From: Oscillospiraceae bacterium | GTDB taxonomy: Bacteria; Bacillota_A; Clostridia; Oscillospirales; Ruminococcaceae | Direction of reading: 5' to 3' | Assembly (NCBI GenBank): GCA_017523995.1 | Contig: JAFWUX010000234.1 | Span: forward strand, 39,018-103,017 | Length of the DNA stretch: 64,000 nt | Part shown: positions 26,723 through 37,384 of the stretch, piece by piece | Layout: each line of letters begins with the position of its first letter | How positions within the stretch are numbered: position 1 is the stretch's first letter | Position numbers and translations under genes: made by a program | Notes under the pieces: generated by a model | What the model was told of the DNA's origin: nothing | Databases searched by the model: none | Seen by the model: the letters and a program-made list of their open reading frames with translations, nothing else

Positions 26723-29700
26723 ATGAAGAGACTATTCGCATTTCTGACATCTGTGACGCTGCTGCTTTCCTACAGCAGCGGATTCCTGCCGGAGCACGGG
26801 GCGCGGGCAGGTGCCGCGCTGACTGCATATGCTGCGGACGCAGGAACCGAGGCATCATCCGGTGAATGCGGCGCCGTCCCCGGCACCGTGACATGGGAGT
26901 ATGACGGAAACGGCACCCTGACGATTTCCGGCAGCGGTGCAATGGCGAATTACGACTATAGCAATTACGCACCGTGGTATTCAAACCAATTCTACTACAA
27001 CATCAAAAAGGTTGTGATCAATGAGGGCGTAACCAGCATCGGTGATCAGGCATTCTATTTCTGCCGCGAGCTGGAGGAGATCACCCTGCCGGAAAGCCTG
27101 ACAAGTATCGGAAAAAGTGCTTTTGATTACTGCAAAAAACTGAAAAGCCTTTCGATCCCTGCCGGTGTGAGCAAGATCGGCGAGTATGCATTTGAGGATA
27201 CCGATGCACTGGAAAGCATTTCGGTTGCAGCCGGAAATGCGGATTACTGTGCAATAGACAACGTGCTCTTTGATAAGGCGCAGAAAACCCTGATCTGCTA
27301 TCCGCCGAAGAAAGCGGGCACTGCGTATGTCATCCCTGAAACGGTGGAAATTGTTGGCAACAGAGCTTTTGAAGGATGCAAAAGCCTGACTGCCGTCACG
27401 ATTCCGGAGAGTGTGACGAACATCCACGCTTATGCATTCCGGAACTGCACCGCGCTGACGGGGGTCAAGCTGCCCTCGAAACTGACGGCGATTTATGGCA
27501 GAGCATTTCAGAATTGTGAAAGCCTGACAGAAATCGCCATTCCGGATACTGTGAACAAAATAGAAACAGCCGTGTTTGCAGGCTGCAAGAATCTTGCAAA
27601 GATCACGGTCGGTGCAAACAATGAAAAGTTCTGCGCAGTTGACAGTGTGCTGTTTACAAAGGACATGAGCAGACTGCTGTGCTATGCGCCTGCGAAAGCA
27701 GAAACCTCATATGTGATTCCGGATACTGTGACGGAGATAGAGACTTACGCATTCTCGTATACCCGCAATCTGACAGAGCTTACGATTCCGGACAGTGTGA
27801 CAAAAATCTATGGCTACGCATTTGCTTACAGTGAAAAACTTGCAAAAGCTGCCATTCCTGCAAGCATCAGCGCTTACAGCAGCGATTTGTTCTATCATTG
27901 CGCAGGCTTGACGGAGTACACGATTCCGGACGGCGTGAAGGAAATCCCGTCCTATATGTTCGGATACTGCGAAAATCTGAAAAAGGTGACCATTCCGGAA
28001 AGTGTGATAAAGATCGGCTACGATGCGTTTAATCACTGCAGCAGTCTGGAAGAAATTACCATTCCGGAGAGTGTGTCTTCCATCGGCAGCTATGCATTTT
28101 CTTACTGCACTTCGCTGAAAGAAGCTGTTGTACCGGACGCTGTGGAGAAGCTTGAAAGCAGCGTGTTCGCATATTGCAAAGCACTGGAAGCTGTCACGAT
28201 CAAGAATCCAGAGTGCGAAATTTATGATGACAAGAACACAATTGCCGAGCAGGCTGTGATTTACGGCGCTGCAGGCTCCACCGCGCAGGCATATGCCGAA
28301 AAGTATGGGCGCGAGTTTATGGAGATCGGTCAGACCGTGCTGCCTGCGGCATCCGGCACCTTCGGCGAAAATGACTGCCTCAAGTGGGAGTATGACGGCA
28401 GCGGTACCCTGACAATCTCCGGCGAAGGCTATGTGCCCACCTATGAACCCTATTTGAGTTCGCCCGTAAGAGAGGTGCCGTGGAAACGCTATAAAAGAGT
28501 GATCGAACATGTTGTGATTGCTGATGGCGTGAAAGGCATCGGACAGTATGCGTTCTACAAGTGCTCCAAAATGAAGGATATCTCGCTGCCGGATTCGGTG
28601 GATGGATTTGGCCCCGGCTGCTTTGAAGGCTGTGCAAGCCTGCAGAAAATTGTGCTTCCGGCAGGTGTCAAGGAGTTAGATTCGTCTTCATTGTTCCGCG
28701 GGTGTACCAGCCTTGTCAGCATTGAAGCAGCCGCAAATCATCCGGAATTCAGCTCCAAAGACGGCTTGCTCTATAATAAGGATATGACAAAGCTGGTGCG
28801 TTATCCGGTCGGCAAGGCAGTCGGCAAGGTGACACTTCCGGAAGGTATCACTGTATGTGATAAATATACATTTGCGGACTGTACAGAGATGCAGACACTC
28901 CGGCTGCCGGACAGCATGATAGATGTTGGAGTCAATTTCAGCACATTTTATGATTGTGACAAGCTGACTGCATTTGAAGTCGGGGAGAACAATGAAAAAC
29001 TGCGTGCGATTGACGGTGTTCTGTTCTCGAAAGACGGAAAGGTGCTTTGTGCTTATCCGACTGGCAGAGAGGGCACTTATGTAGTTCCGGACGGTACAAC
29101 CGGCATTGCTCCGGATGCATTCGCAAATTGTGAAAAGCTCACCGAAGTTTCATTCCCTGATACTGTATCCTTTACTATTTGGGATTCTTCTGTGCTCTCG
29201 GGTTGCAGCGCTCTGACATCTGTCAGGCTCCCTGCCGGACTGAGCGTGATTCCCAGATCATTCTTTAGCGGACTCCGCAGCCTGCAATCAGTTACAATCC
29301 CCGATACTGTGAAGGTAATAGGACCTTATGCATTTTATGAAACCCGTTTGAGGAGCATCAATATCCCGAACAGTGTGTATTACATTGATGAACATGCATT
29401 CTATGATTGCGACGTGCTGACATCTATTACACTTCCCGGCAGCATCGGCACGTTTAATGCATACAAGATTTTCGGCTATGGTATTGACAAGCGTTCCTTT
29501 ACGCTTCTGAACCCGTACTGCGTTATCGAAGGCGATTATAAGTTTGCTTCGCTTTCCGGCTATAAAGGCTCAACTGCGGAAAAATATGCTGCAGAGCATG
29601 ATATTCCGTTTACTGCACTGGAAGGCGATATTCCGGAGATCATTGCTTCGGGTGACTGCAGCGACAAAGACAGCAATGTCAAATGGTCGCTGAGCAAGGA

Positions 29701-32700
29701 TCATGAGCTGACGTTCAGCGGTACAGGCAACATGCATATTGAATTTTATGTTCCTATGGGACCGTCACCGTGGAGTGAGTCCGGCACCCAGATCACGCAT
29801 ATCACGTTTGGCAAAGATGTGAAAAATATCGCGAGCGATTTGTTCTATAAGCTGAATGATGTTGTGCAGGTCACAGTCTGGAATCCGAAAATGTATATGG
29901 GCGAGGATTATTATTCATCTGTTTCGATGCCGGAGAATGTTGTGATCTACGGCTACGAGGACTCCACCGCGCATGATTACGCAAATAAAAAAAATCTGAA
30001 ATTTGTCGCGCTGGAAGGCAACCCGCCGCGCATCACCACACCCCCTGTGCAGGAAACAACAACCACCACAACCACCACAACAACTGCTGTCACAACCACC
30101 ACCGTTCCGGTCACCACGGTTGCGGTTCCTGTGACCACAGCGCCCTCCGGAGCGAATGTGATTTCCGGCGAATGCGGCGCAGAGGGCAGCAATGTCAAGT
30201 GGACGCTGAGTGACGGCGTGCTGACAATCAGCGGCACGGGCGCAATGCAGGATTTCAATGAAGTCATACTCCAGTGGTGGTATGACTCCAAATTAGTGAA
30301 GAATGTTATCATTGAGGATGGTGTAACAAGCATCGGAAAACATGCGTTCGAGGATTGCGAAAACCTCGAATCCGTTGTCATTCCGGACAGTGTGGAAACG
30401 ATCGGAAACTCTGCATTCAAACACTGCACAAAGTTGACGGAGATTTCGATTCCGGCTAGTGTGAAAAACATGGATTTTGCATCAGTGTTTGAAAACTGCT
30501 ACGTTCTGACCAAAATTGAAGTTGATGCGAAGAATCCGAATTTCGCCTCCAAGGACGGTGTTGCCTTCTCGAAGGATATGACAGAGCTGATCTTCTGTCC
30601 GCACGATAAAGAGGGAGATGCATATGTGATTCCGGACAGCGTGAAGATAATTCAGGAAAGGGCATTCTATAACATCCATTATTTAACAGAAATTACAATA
30701 CCGGAAGGCGTAGTCAGCATTGGAGATCATGCATTCGGAAATACGATGAAGCTGAAAACCGTTTTTATTCCGAACAGTGTGACCAATATCGGAATAGAAG
30801 CATTCCATGCCAGTCAGGCACTGACCGAAATAACGGTCGGAGAGGAAAATCCGAATTATTGTTCGGCAGACGGCGTGCTGTATTCCAAGGACAAAACAGA
30901 GTTGATTTCGTATCCTGCTGTAAAGGAAGGAACGGAGTATACAATTCCGGACGGTGTGAAAACGATTTCATACGGTGCATTCTATCGTGCGAAAAATCTG
31001 ACTAAAGTTGAAGTTCCGGACAGTGTGACAGAAATCAAGAGCATAGCATTCTGTTCAAGCGGCGTTCTGACAGAAATCGCTGTCGGAGAGCATAATCCGA
31101 ATTATTGTTCGGTAGACGGTGTGCTCTATTCCAAAGACCGGACGAATCTGATCACGTATCCGAACGGAAAAGAGGATACTGCTTATACGGTTCCTGAAAA
31201 CACAACGAAGATTTTAGCTGCAGCATTCGGGAATGTCAAAAAAATGACAGAAATCACGATTAAAAATCCGGATTGTGATATTTATGATCTCAGCAGCACG
31301 CTTCCTGCAAAAGCTGTGATCCGCGGCTATGCGAACTCCACAGCACAGGCATACGCAAAGAAATATAACCGCACATTTGAGCTGTTGGAAGGCGAGCCGC
31401 CTGTGATCACCACCACCGCTGTCACGACAACAACTACCACCACAACCACGGTTCCTGTGACCACAGCGCCCTCCGGAGAGAATGTGCTTTCCGGCGAATG
31501 CGGCGCAGAGGGCAGCAATGTCAAGTGGACGCTGAGTGACGGCGTGCTGACAATCAGCGGCACGGGCGCAATGAAGGATTACAACTTTTCAAGTTCCCCG
31601 TGGTACTACTCCTCAAAGGTGAAGCAGGTCATCATTGAGGACGGCGTAACGCATATCGGTACATATGTGTTCAGGGACTGCAAATATCTCGAATCCGTTG
31701 CCATTCCGGACAGCGTAGAAAGCATTGGAGCAGATGCTTTTAATGGATGCAACAAGCTGACGGAGATTATGATTCCGGCAAGCGTGACAAGTATGGACGC
31801 CGGAAATGTATTCTATGCCTGTGGCGGTCTTACAAAAATTGAGGCTGCAGCGGAAAATCCGAACTTTGTCGCCAAAGACGGTGTGCTTTTCTCGAAGGAC
31901 ATGACAGAACTGCTCCGGTATCCGGCTGCAAAAGAAGGCACATCCTATGTGATTCCGGACAGCGTGAAAACAATCAGAAAATATGCATGTATGGGTGCCA
32001 AAAAGCTGACGGAGATTACACTGCCGGACGGACTGGAAAGCATCGAAGGCGGTGCATTCTTCCATGCCTCCGCTCTGAAAGCAGTCTCCGTTCCGGACAC
32101 TGTGACAAACATCGAAGCCGGCGCATTTCAGTCGTGCATGGCGCTGACGGAAATAGCTGTCGGAGAGAAGAATTCGAAATATTGCTCGGAAAACGGCGTT
32201 CTGTATTCCAAGGACAAAACTGTGATTGTTGCGTATCCGGCAGCAAAGGAAGGAACAGAATATACGATTTCGGACGGCGTTACAACGATTGCAAAGGACG
32301 CATTCTGTAATGCAGATAATCTGAACAAGATTACGATTCCGGACGGTGTGACAACAATTGAATCATCTGCGTTTTATGATTTGAATAATCTGACTGCAAT
32401 CGCGATTCCGGAGGGTGCAGAAACGATTGGAAGCTATGCGTTTTCATATTGCAAAAAGCTGACAGAAGTTACACTGCCGGATAGCCTGACAGAGATCGGA
32501 TCTATGGCTTTCTATTATTGCAGTAATCTGGAAACAATCACAGTGAAAAACCCGAATTGCAAATTCTATGACGACGACTCAACAATTTACGAGAACGCTG
32601 TGATCCGCGGCTATGCGAACTCCACAGCACAGGCTTACGCTGAGAAGTATAACCGTACATTTGAACTGCTGGAAGGTGAGCCGCCTGTGATCACCACCAC

Positions 32701-33907
32701 TGCTGTCACGACAACATCTACCACCACAACAACAACTACTACCACCACAACCACGGTTCCGGTTACTATAACCACGGTTCCGGTCACAACAACAACCGTT
32801 CCTGTTACCACAACAGAACCGATCGTCACAACCACGGCGCCGGAGCAGCCGGCATACAAGACCGTTGCTTTCGACAAGGAAACCGGCACGCTGACGCTGA
32901 AAGGCGAGCTCGATGCAGAGGAGGTCAAGGCATTTGCAAAGGACGAGAACGTAAAAGAAATCGTTGCAGATGAAGGCACTGTTCTTCCGGCAGACTGCTA
33001 CGATCTGTTCAGCGAATCCAAAGCTGAGCGCATTGATCTTTCCAAGGCGGACAGCTCCAAGGTCACCAATATGACTGCGATGTTCTATAAATGCTCAAAT
33101 CTCAGTTCTGTCGATCTTTCCGGCTTTGATACAACAAATCTCAAATATATGGGAGATATGTTCCATCATTGTGAGAATCTGACAACTGTGGATCTCTCCG
33201 GCTTCGACACTTCACAGGTAACGGATCTGGCATGGCTGTTTGCCGATTGCCCCAAGCTGACTGAAATAGATGTTACAAACTTTGACACTTCAAATGCGGA
33301 AATGATTCAGGGAATGTTCTCCGGCTGCAAGAGTCTGACGAAAGTGGATGTTTCCAACTTTGATACTTCCAAAGTGACCTATCTGGTAAATATGTTCGAT
33401 GACTGCACCAGTCTGACAGAACTGGATCTCTCCAGCTTCAACACGAAAAATGTAATCGAAATGCTGGAGATGTTTGAGGGTTGCGAGAATCTGAAGAAAA
33501 TCATTGTATCACCTGATTTTACTATGGATGCCTGCACAAAATCCGCCGACATGTTTAACAAGTGCACCGCACTGGTCGGCGGCAGCGGCACAACCTACAG
33601 CGCAGACCACACCGACGGCGAATACGCACGCATTGACACCGCAGATGCACCGGGATACTTCACTTTGAAGGATGCACCGGAGCATCCGCCTGTCTCCGAC
33701 GTCACAACCGGTGATGTCAGCGGCGACGGCGTGATCGACAACCGCGACGCAATGAGCCTGATCCGCTTTGTCAACGGCTGGGATAACATCAGCCTTGATG
33801 AAAAGGCAGCCGATATCGACGGCGACGGCGAGGTCTCCGCAAAGGATGCCATGATCATCGTGCGCTATGTCAACGGCTGGGAGGGCTACGATAAGTATTT
33901 TAAGTAA
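26723..33907 (+). CDS. Giant BspA-type leucine-rich-repeat surface protein with C-terminal dockerin, 2394 aa
   Basis: A signal peptide (about 1-43) precedes tandem LRR_5-type repeats with the theme AF..C..L..ITIPDSVT.IG..AF. They form blocks at about 26860-28330, 28348-29630, 29645-30020, 30160-31395 and 31485-32680. Each block opens with a cap such as SGECGAEGSNVKW followed by LTISGTGAM. Thr-rich linkers follow the third, fourth and fifth blocks. A DUF285-type repeat region (32850-33600, FDTSKVT...MF..C) and a type I dockerin (DVSGDGVIDNRD and DIDGDGEVSAKD) end the protein. Such repeats mediate adhesion. AAGGAGGAT precedes the ATG; a frame start at 26639 lies inside the promoter. Confidence 0.9.
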   Translation: MKRLFAFLTSVTLLLSYSSGFLPEHGARAGAALTAYAADAGTEASSGECGAVPGTVTWEYDGNGTLTISGSGAMANYDYSNYAPWYSNQFYYNIKKVVINEGVTSIGDQAFYFCRELEEITLPESLTSIGKSAFDYCKKLKSLSIPAGVSKIGEYAFEDTDALESISVAAGNADYCAIDNVLFDKAQKTLICYPPKKAGTAYVIPETVEIVGNRAFEGCKSLTAVTIPESVTNIHAYAFRNCTALTGVKLPSKLTAIYGRAFQNCESLTEIAIPDTVNKIETAVFAGCKNLAKITVGANNEKFCAVDSVLFTKDMSRLLCYAPAKAETSYVIPDTVTEIETYAFSYTRNLTELTIPDSVTKIYGYAFAYSEKLAKAAIPASISAYSSDLFYHCAGLTEYTIPDGVKEIPSYMFGYCENLKKVTIPESVIKIGYDAFNHCSSLEEITIPESVSSIGSYAFSYCTSLKEAVVPDAVEKLESSVFAYCKALEAVTIKNPECEIYDDKNTIAEQAVIYGAAGSTAQAYAEKYGREFMEIGQTVLPAASGTFGENDCLKWEYDGSGTLTISGEGYVPTYEPYLSSPVREVPWKRYKRVIEHVVIADGVKGIGQYAFYKCSKMKDISLPDSVDGFGPGCFEGCASLQKIVLPAGVKELDSSSLFRGCTSLVSIEAAANHPEFSSKDGLLYNKDMTKLVRYPVGKAVGKVTLPEGITVCDKYTFADCTEMQTLRLPDSMIDVGVNFSTFYDCDKLTAFEVGENNEKLRAIDGVLFSKDGKVLCAYPTGREGTYVVPDGTTGIAPDAFANCEKLTEVSFPDTVSFTIWDSSVLSGCSALTSVRLPAGLSVIPRSFFSGLRSLQSVTIPDTVKVIGPYAFYETRLRSINIPNSVYYIDEHAFYDCDVLTSITLPGSIGTFNAYKIFGYGIDKRSFTLLNPYCVIEGDYKFASLSGYKGSTAEKYAAEHDIPFTALEGDIPEIIASGDCSDKDSNVKWSLSKDHELTFSGTGNMHIEFYVPMGPSPWSESGTQITHITFGKDVKNIASDLFYKLNDVVQVTVWNPKMYMGEDYYSSVSMPENVVIYGYEDSTAHDYANKKNLKFVALEGNPPRITTPPVQETTTTTTTTTTAVTTTTVPVTTVAVPVTTAPSGANVISGECGAEGSNVKWTLSDGVLTISGTGAMQDFNEVILQWWYDSKLVKNVIIEDGVTSIGKHAFEDCENLESVVIPDSVETIGNSAFKHCTKLTEISIPASVKNMDFASVFENCYVLTKIEVDAKNPNFASKDGVAFSKDMTELIFCPHDKEGDAYVIPDSVKIIQERAFYNIHYLTEITIPEGVVSIGDHAFGNTMKLKTVFIPNSVTNIGIEAFHASQALTEITVGEENPNYCSADGVLYSKDKTELISYPAVKEGTEYTIPDGVKTISYGAFYRAKNLTKVEVPDSVTEIKSIAFCSSGVLTEIAVGEHNPNYCSVDGVLYSKDRTNLITYPNGKEDTAYTVPENTTKILAAAFGNVKKMTEITIKNPDCDIYDLSSTLPAKAVIRGYANSTAQAYAKKYNRTFELLEGEPPVITTTAVTTTTTTTTTVPVTTAPSGENVLSGECGAEGSNVKWTLSDGVLTISGTGAMKDYNFSSSPWYYSSKVKQVIIEDGVTHIGTYVFRDCKYLESVAIPDSVESIGADAFNGCNKLTEIMIPASVTSMDAGNVFYACGGLTKIEAAAENPNFVAKDGVLFSKDMTELLRYPAAKEGTSYVIPDSVKTIRKYACMGAKKLTEITLPDGLESIEGGAFFHASALKAVSVPDTVTNIEAGAFQSCMALTEIAVGEKNSKYCSENGVLYSKDKTVIVAYPAAKEGTEYTISDGVTTIAKDAFCNADNLNKITIPDGVTTIESSAFYDLNNLTAIAIPEGAETIGSYAFSYCKKLTEVTLPDSLTEIGSMAFYYCSNLETITVKNPNCKFYDDDSTIYENAVIRGYANSTAQAYAEKYNRTFELLEGEPPVITTTAVTTTSTTTTTTTTTTTTVPVTITTVPVTTTTVPVTTTEPIVTTTAPEQPAYKTVAFDKETGTLTLKGELDAEEVKAFAKDENVKEIVADEGTVLPADCYDLFSESKAERIDLSKADSSKVTNMTAMFYKCSNLSSVDLSGFDTTNLKYMGDMFHHCENLTTVDLSGFDTSQVTDLAWLFADCPKLTEIDVTNFDTSNAEMIQGMFSGCKSLTKVDVSNFDTSKVTYLVNMFDDCTSLTELDLSSFNTKNVIEMLEMFEGCENLKKIIVSPDFTMDACTKSADMFNKCTALVGGSGTTYSADHTDGEYARIDTADAPGYFTLKDAPEHPPVSDVTTGDVSGDGVIDNRDAMSLIRFVNGWDNISLDEKAADIDGDGEVSAKDAMIIVRYVNGWEGYDKYFK

Positions 33908-33925
33908 GCCCGAATCCCAATCACG

Positions 33926-33963
33926 AAATCCGCTCCGATGCAGCCCATTGGAGCGGATTTTTT
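33926..33963 (+). terminator. Terminator after the BspA-like gene
   Basis: AAATCCGCTCC pairs perfectly with GGAGCGGATTT around a 13-base loop, followed by TTTC. Confidence 0.85.
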
Positions 33964-33998
33964 CTGTTGATGATGTGTTTCCGATAGATTGGATGATG

Positions 33999-34224
33999 TG
34001 TCTCCGACGGATCAAAAATGGGGCGCTGCCCCATACCCCGCTTAAGGGCTGCCAGCCCTTAAGAATCCCATTTTAATATGATGATATGGAAAAGCCGCTC
34101 AATAAACGCATTACGCAGAATTGAGCGGCTTTCTTTTATCCACAAATAAACATGGGGTCTGGGGATCATATCCCCGGCAGGGGTTTGGGGACGGCGTCCC
34201 CATTCTAAATCCATCGGAGATACC
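33999..34224. mobile_element. MITE-like element with terminal inverted repeats, between convergent genes
   Basis: About 226 bases. The left end is GTCTCCGACGGATC and the right end is the inverse of GGTATCTCCGATGGAT. Inside are palindromic blocks (GGGGCGCTGCCCC, CTTAAGGGCTGCCAGCCCTTAAG, GGGGATCATATCCCC) and a strong hairpin at 34090-34137. It matches the element at 55072-55299 in inverted orientation. It fills the space between the BspA-like gene and the ABC permease, ending four bases before the permease stop. There is no open frame for a transposase. Confidence 0.7.
34090..34137. terminator. Bidirectional hairpin in the MITE-like element
   Basis: AAAGCCGCTCAA pairs with TTGAGCGGCTTT around an 18-base loop, with T-rich sequence on the plus side (CTTTT). 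It probably stops transcription from the permease gene and read-through from the BspA-like gene. Confidence 0.6.
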
Positions 34225-34228
34225 TTAT

Positions 34229-36658
34229 TCACTCCACCGCGCGGATTTGTTCGACGAGCGGTTCCTTCTGCATATTGCGCAGCGGGATGATCGACGCCGC
34301 GAGCGCGCAGAAAAACGCGAAGATGCTTGCGATCCAAACCTTTGCGATCACTTCGAGCGTCAGCATAATGAAGCCTTGCACATCACCGCCCAGCTCCATG
34401 AGTCCGAGCATATTGTATGTGCCGCAGCCGAGCACCACGCTGAGCAGCGTTGCGGCAACCCCCGCCCAGAGCGCAAACTGCAGGCATTCAATAACCGCAA
34501 GCCGGTACATCTGCCCGCGCGTCATGCCGATGCACTGCATTGCGGCAAGTTCGCTCTTGCGGTTGAGGATGCCCGTCGAGACGATGTTGACCATGTTGAC
34601 AATCGCGATCAGTGCGATGAGCACGAGCAGGAACGTCAGCCCGATATGCAGCGCCGAGAGCGTTGTGCGGATTCTTTTCATCATAGCGTAATTATCCACG
34701 GAGCCGTATGCTTCATCATTCTCTGTGAAGTAGCCGAATGTCTCCTTGTGATCGGTCAGATACTGCTTTGCAGCCGGATACTGGTCATCCGAAACAAGAT
34801 TGCAGCAGAACCAGTTCGTCAAAGTAAATTTGGAATACGGACCGAATTTTTCCCAGTCTCCGTTACACCACGTATCATCTGTCAGAATCAGAAAGAGCAT
34901 CTTGTGCTTTTCATCTGTGCTGTCATCAGAATAGAGAGGTATATTTTCTGTCTGCTCAAATGTACCTGCAATCGGGAACACAGCCGTTTCGTCGAACATT
35001 TCATAGAATACGGCATCCTCCGGCGCGAGCTTGTCGGAGTAATCGCGCATAAGGCTGTAAGCATTGCCTTTATTTTCCGCCTTCAGGCTGCGTCTGCCGT
35101 CCTCGAACTCTTTTTCGTTCTTCGGGTTTTCCTTGATGAGCGCTTCCTTTGCTTCCTCATAGCGCCTGAGATATTCCTCTCTGGTGATCTCCTGCGAGCG
35201 CCGGATGTCGAGCGTCATTTCTTTGATGTCACCGCTGAAACCGTAATCCGCACCGTTGACCAGAATCGCCTTGCCGGATTTTGTCAGCTCGTCATAGCTG
35301 ATCTCCGGCTTTTCCCCGAAGATGCGCTGGTAGGTAAAGCGGCTGACATAATAGATCGAAATCGTGCGCTCGTCATCGACTTCCTTGCCGTCCTCATGGA
35401 TTTTCACTGTTTTGCGCATCTTGTGGTCAAAATTTGTGAAATAGCCCGTATCTTCGAGCATTTTGATGCATTCGCGGAATGCCGTCGGGGACTGCGCAAT
35501 TTTCTCCTGATCCAGATTTGTTTCCAGAGAAAAATCCGGGCTTAAATTGCCAAATTCATCAAAGTTCAGGAAGATGCTTTGTATGGAGATCTCCATCTGA
35601 TGCAGGATCGAGGAGACCGAGGCAAAGAGCGTCAGCGAGAGTGTCAGCGAAAGCACGGTGATGATAAAGCGCTTGCGGTTGCGGCGTGCGTTTCGCGAAG
35701 CGAGCTTGCCTGTCCAGCCGAAAATCAGCGAGAGGAATGTATGCTTCTTTACCTTTTTGACCGTCTTTGCGCGCGCGGTGATCGCCTGCACAGGGGACAT
35801 CTTGATGATGCGCGTGCCGGTGCCGTATGCGGAGAAGAATACCCACGCAGCGCCGACAAGTGCTGCAATGATCGTCATCCACGGATTGATATGAAGCTGT
35901 ACGATCCTGCTGACCTTTTCCGGAGCGAAAAGCGCTTCTGCAACGCCGGTAGAGAGCACGGCTTTGTATGCGGCAAGCGTCAGCAGCAGTCCGGCGCCGA
36001 CACCGAGCGGCACGCCGAATCCGGAGAGCATCATGCCCTCAACCGTCAGAATGCGGACGATCTGCTTCGGCGTTGCACCGACCGACTGCAGAACACCGAA
36101 CTGCCGTTCGCGCTCCTTCGAGGAGACCTCAAACGCCGTATCAATCACGAGACGCAGCGCGAGTGCGAAGAAGATCACGAAGATGAAGAACAGTGCAAAG
36201 CAAACGGCTGTCGTGTATCTGCCCGCGAGATTGACCTGATCTAACATCATGAGCGAGTTGTTGACGAGAAACCCGCTCGGTGCTCCGAATTCCGGAAACT
36301 CCGCATTGAGATGCATTTTTTCGATCATATTTTTGATGAACACGGATTCATCGTCAATGTAGGTATTGAACAGGACATTCACTGCATAGCCGCCGCCCGG
36401 TTTTTCCACAAGCTCGGCGCTCCCGACCTGATTCATGTGCCGGATCTCGGCAGCCTTTTCCGGTGTGACGTCCGTGAACATCACATGATACGGCTCCTGC
36501 TCGAATATCGCATCGCGCATGATGCCCCTCATCGTTGTGAACGCCGAGAACAGCATGACCATCAGCGCAACCGCGATTGAAATGCTGCAGACCGTCAGCA
36601 GCGAGTGCCGCTTCTGCGAGCTGATATAGCGCCTTGCAAGCAAAGATTCAAATTTCAT
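34229..36658 (-). CDS. FtsX-like ABC transporter permease, 809 aa
   Basis: A membrane protein with two FtsX-type core halves: membrane helices near the N-terminus, a periplasm-facing domain, then three helices in each half (SSKERERQFGVLQSVGATPKQIVRIL marks the first, LNRKSELAAMQCIGMTRGQMYRLA the second). This is the MacB/LolCE-like class that moves or extracts molecules at the outer face. The ATG at 36658 with AAGG upstream is preferred over a GTG nine bases earlier. It follows the ATPase gene by 13 bases and forms its transporter. The substrate is unknown; antimicrobial peptide or lipoprotein handling is common. Confidence 0.88.
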   Translation of the reverse strand: MKFESLLARRYISSQKRHSLLTVCSISIAVALMVMLFSAFTTMRGIMRDAIFEQEPYHVMFTDVTPEKAAEIRHMNQVGSAELVEKPGGGYAVNVLFNTYIDDESVFIKNMIEKMHLNAEFPEFGAPSGFLVNNSLMMLDQVNLAGRYTTAVCFALFFIFVIFFALALRLVIDTAFEVSSKERERQFGVLQSVGATPKQIVRILTVEGMMLSGFGVPLGVGAGLLLTLAAYKAVLSTGVAEALFAPEKVSRIVQLHINPWMTIIAALVGAAWVFFSAYGTGTRIIKMSPVQAITARAKTVKKVKKHTFLSLIFGWTGKLASRNARRNRKRFIITVLSLTLSLTLFASVSSILHQMEISIQSIFLNFDEFGNLSPDFSLETNLDQEKIAQSPTAFRECIKMLEDTGYFTNFDHKMRKTVKIHEDGKEVDDERTISIYYVSRFTYQRIFGEKPEISYDELTKSGKAILVNGADYGFSGDIKEMTLDIRRSQEITREEYLRRYEEAKEALIKENPKNEKEFEDGRRSLKAENKGNAYSLMRDYSDKLAPEDAVFYEMFDETAVFPIAGTFEQTENIPLYSDDSTDEKHKMLFLILTDDTWCNGDWEKFGPYSKFTLTNWFCCNLVSDDQYPAAKQYLTDHKETFGYFTENDEAYGSVDNYAMMKRIRTTLSALHIGLTFLLVLIALIAIVNMVNIVSTGILNRKSELAAMQCIGMTRGQMYRLAVIECLQFALWAGVAATLLSVVLGCGTYNMLGLMELGGDVQGFIMLTLEVIAKVWIASIFAFFCALAASIIPLRNMQKEPLVEQIRAVE

Positions 36659-36671
36659 TGCCGTCACCGCC

Positions 36672-37355
36672 TTACTGTCCGGTCAACACATCGCGGATGA
36701 TTTTGCCGTCTGCGAGTGTCATGACGCGGTCGCACTGCAGCGCGATATTTTCGTCATGCGTAATGATAATCATGGTCTGGTTGAAGTCGCGGTTTGACTG
36801 CCGCAGCAGCGAGATGATCTCGGCGGAGTTTTTGCTGTCGAGGTTGCCGGTCGGTTCATCCGCGAGGATGACGGCTGGCTCGGTAAAGAGCGCTCTGCCG
36901 ATCGAGACGCGCTGCTGCTGACCGCCGGAAAGCTGCGAGGGCAGATGTGCTCTGCGGTCCTTGAGCTGCAGCAGCTCGAGCAGATCATCGAGGCGTTTTT
37001 TATCGGGCTTTCTGCCGTCCATGATGAGCGGCAGGGTGATGTTCTCCTCCGCAGAGAGCACGGGGATGAGGTTGTAGAACTGATAAATCAGCCCGACCTG
37101 CCGCCGCCGGAAAATTGCAAGATTGGTGTTGTTCTGCTTGTAGACATCCTGACCGTCGAGCAGGACTGAGCCGGAGGTCGGTCTGTCCACGCCGCCGAGG
37201 ATGTGCAGCAGCGTCGATTTGCCCGAGCCGGAAGGTCCGATGACAGCCGCCATCTGTCCTTTCGGGACAGTGAAGCTGACATCATCGAGTGCTTTGACCT
37301 GTGTTTCGCCTTTGCCGTAGGTTTTGCAGAGATGTTCAACAGTTAAGAATTCCAT
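36672..37355 (-). CDS. ABC transporter ATP-binding protein (MacB/LolD type), 227 aa
   Basis: The nucleotide-binding subunit for the permease downstream. Walker A is GPSGSGKSTLLHIL, the Q-loop lies in LIYQFYNLIP, the signature is LSGGQQQRVSIGRAL, Walker B is AVILADEPTGNLD, and the switch His is in IIITHDE. Length is normal. AAAGGGGG precedes the ATG. It is the first gene of the pair and is preceded by two inverted repeats that overlap its predicted promoter. Confidence 0.95.
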   Translation of the reverse strand: MEFLTVEHLCKTYGKGETQVKALDDVSFTVPKGQMAAVIGPSGSGKSTLLHILGGVDRPTSGSVLLDGQDVYKQNNTNLAIFRRRQVGLIYQFYNLIPVLSAEENITLPLIMDGRKPDKKRLDDLLELLQLKDRRAHLPSQLSGGQQQRVSIGRALFTEPAVILADEPTGNLDSKNSAEIISLLRQSNRDFNQTMIIITHDENIALQCDRVMTLADGKIIRDVLTGQ

Positions 37356-37384
37356 GAGATGACCCCCTTTTGGTTTGTGATTCT

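Noticed and set aside
33999..34224. A full insertion sequence
   Set aside because: Terminal inverted repeats are present, but there is no transposase frame; the size fits a non-autonomous element only.
34121..35545. A 474-codon plus-strand frame opposite the ABC permease
   Set aside because: Shadow of the permease gene, which has clear FtsX motifs and operon context; the plus frame begins inside the MITE-like element.
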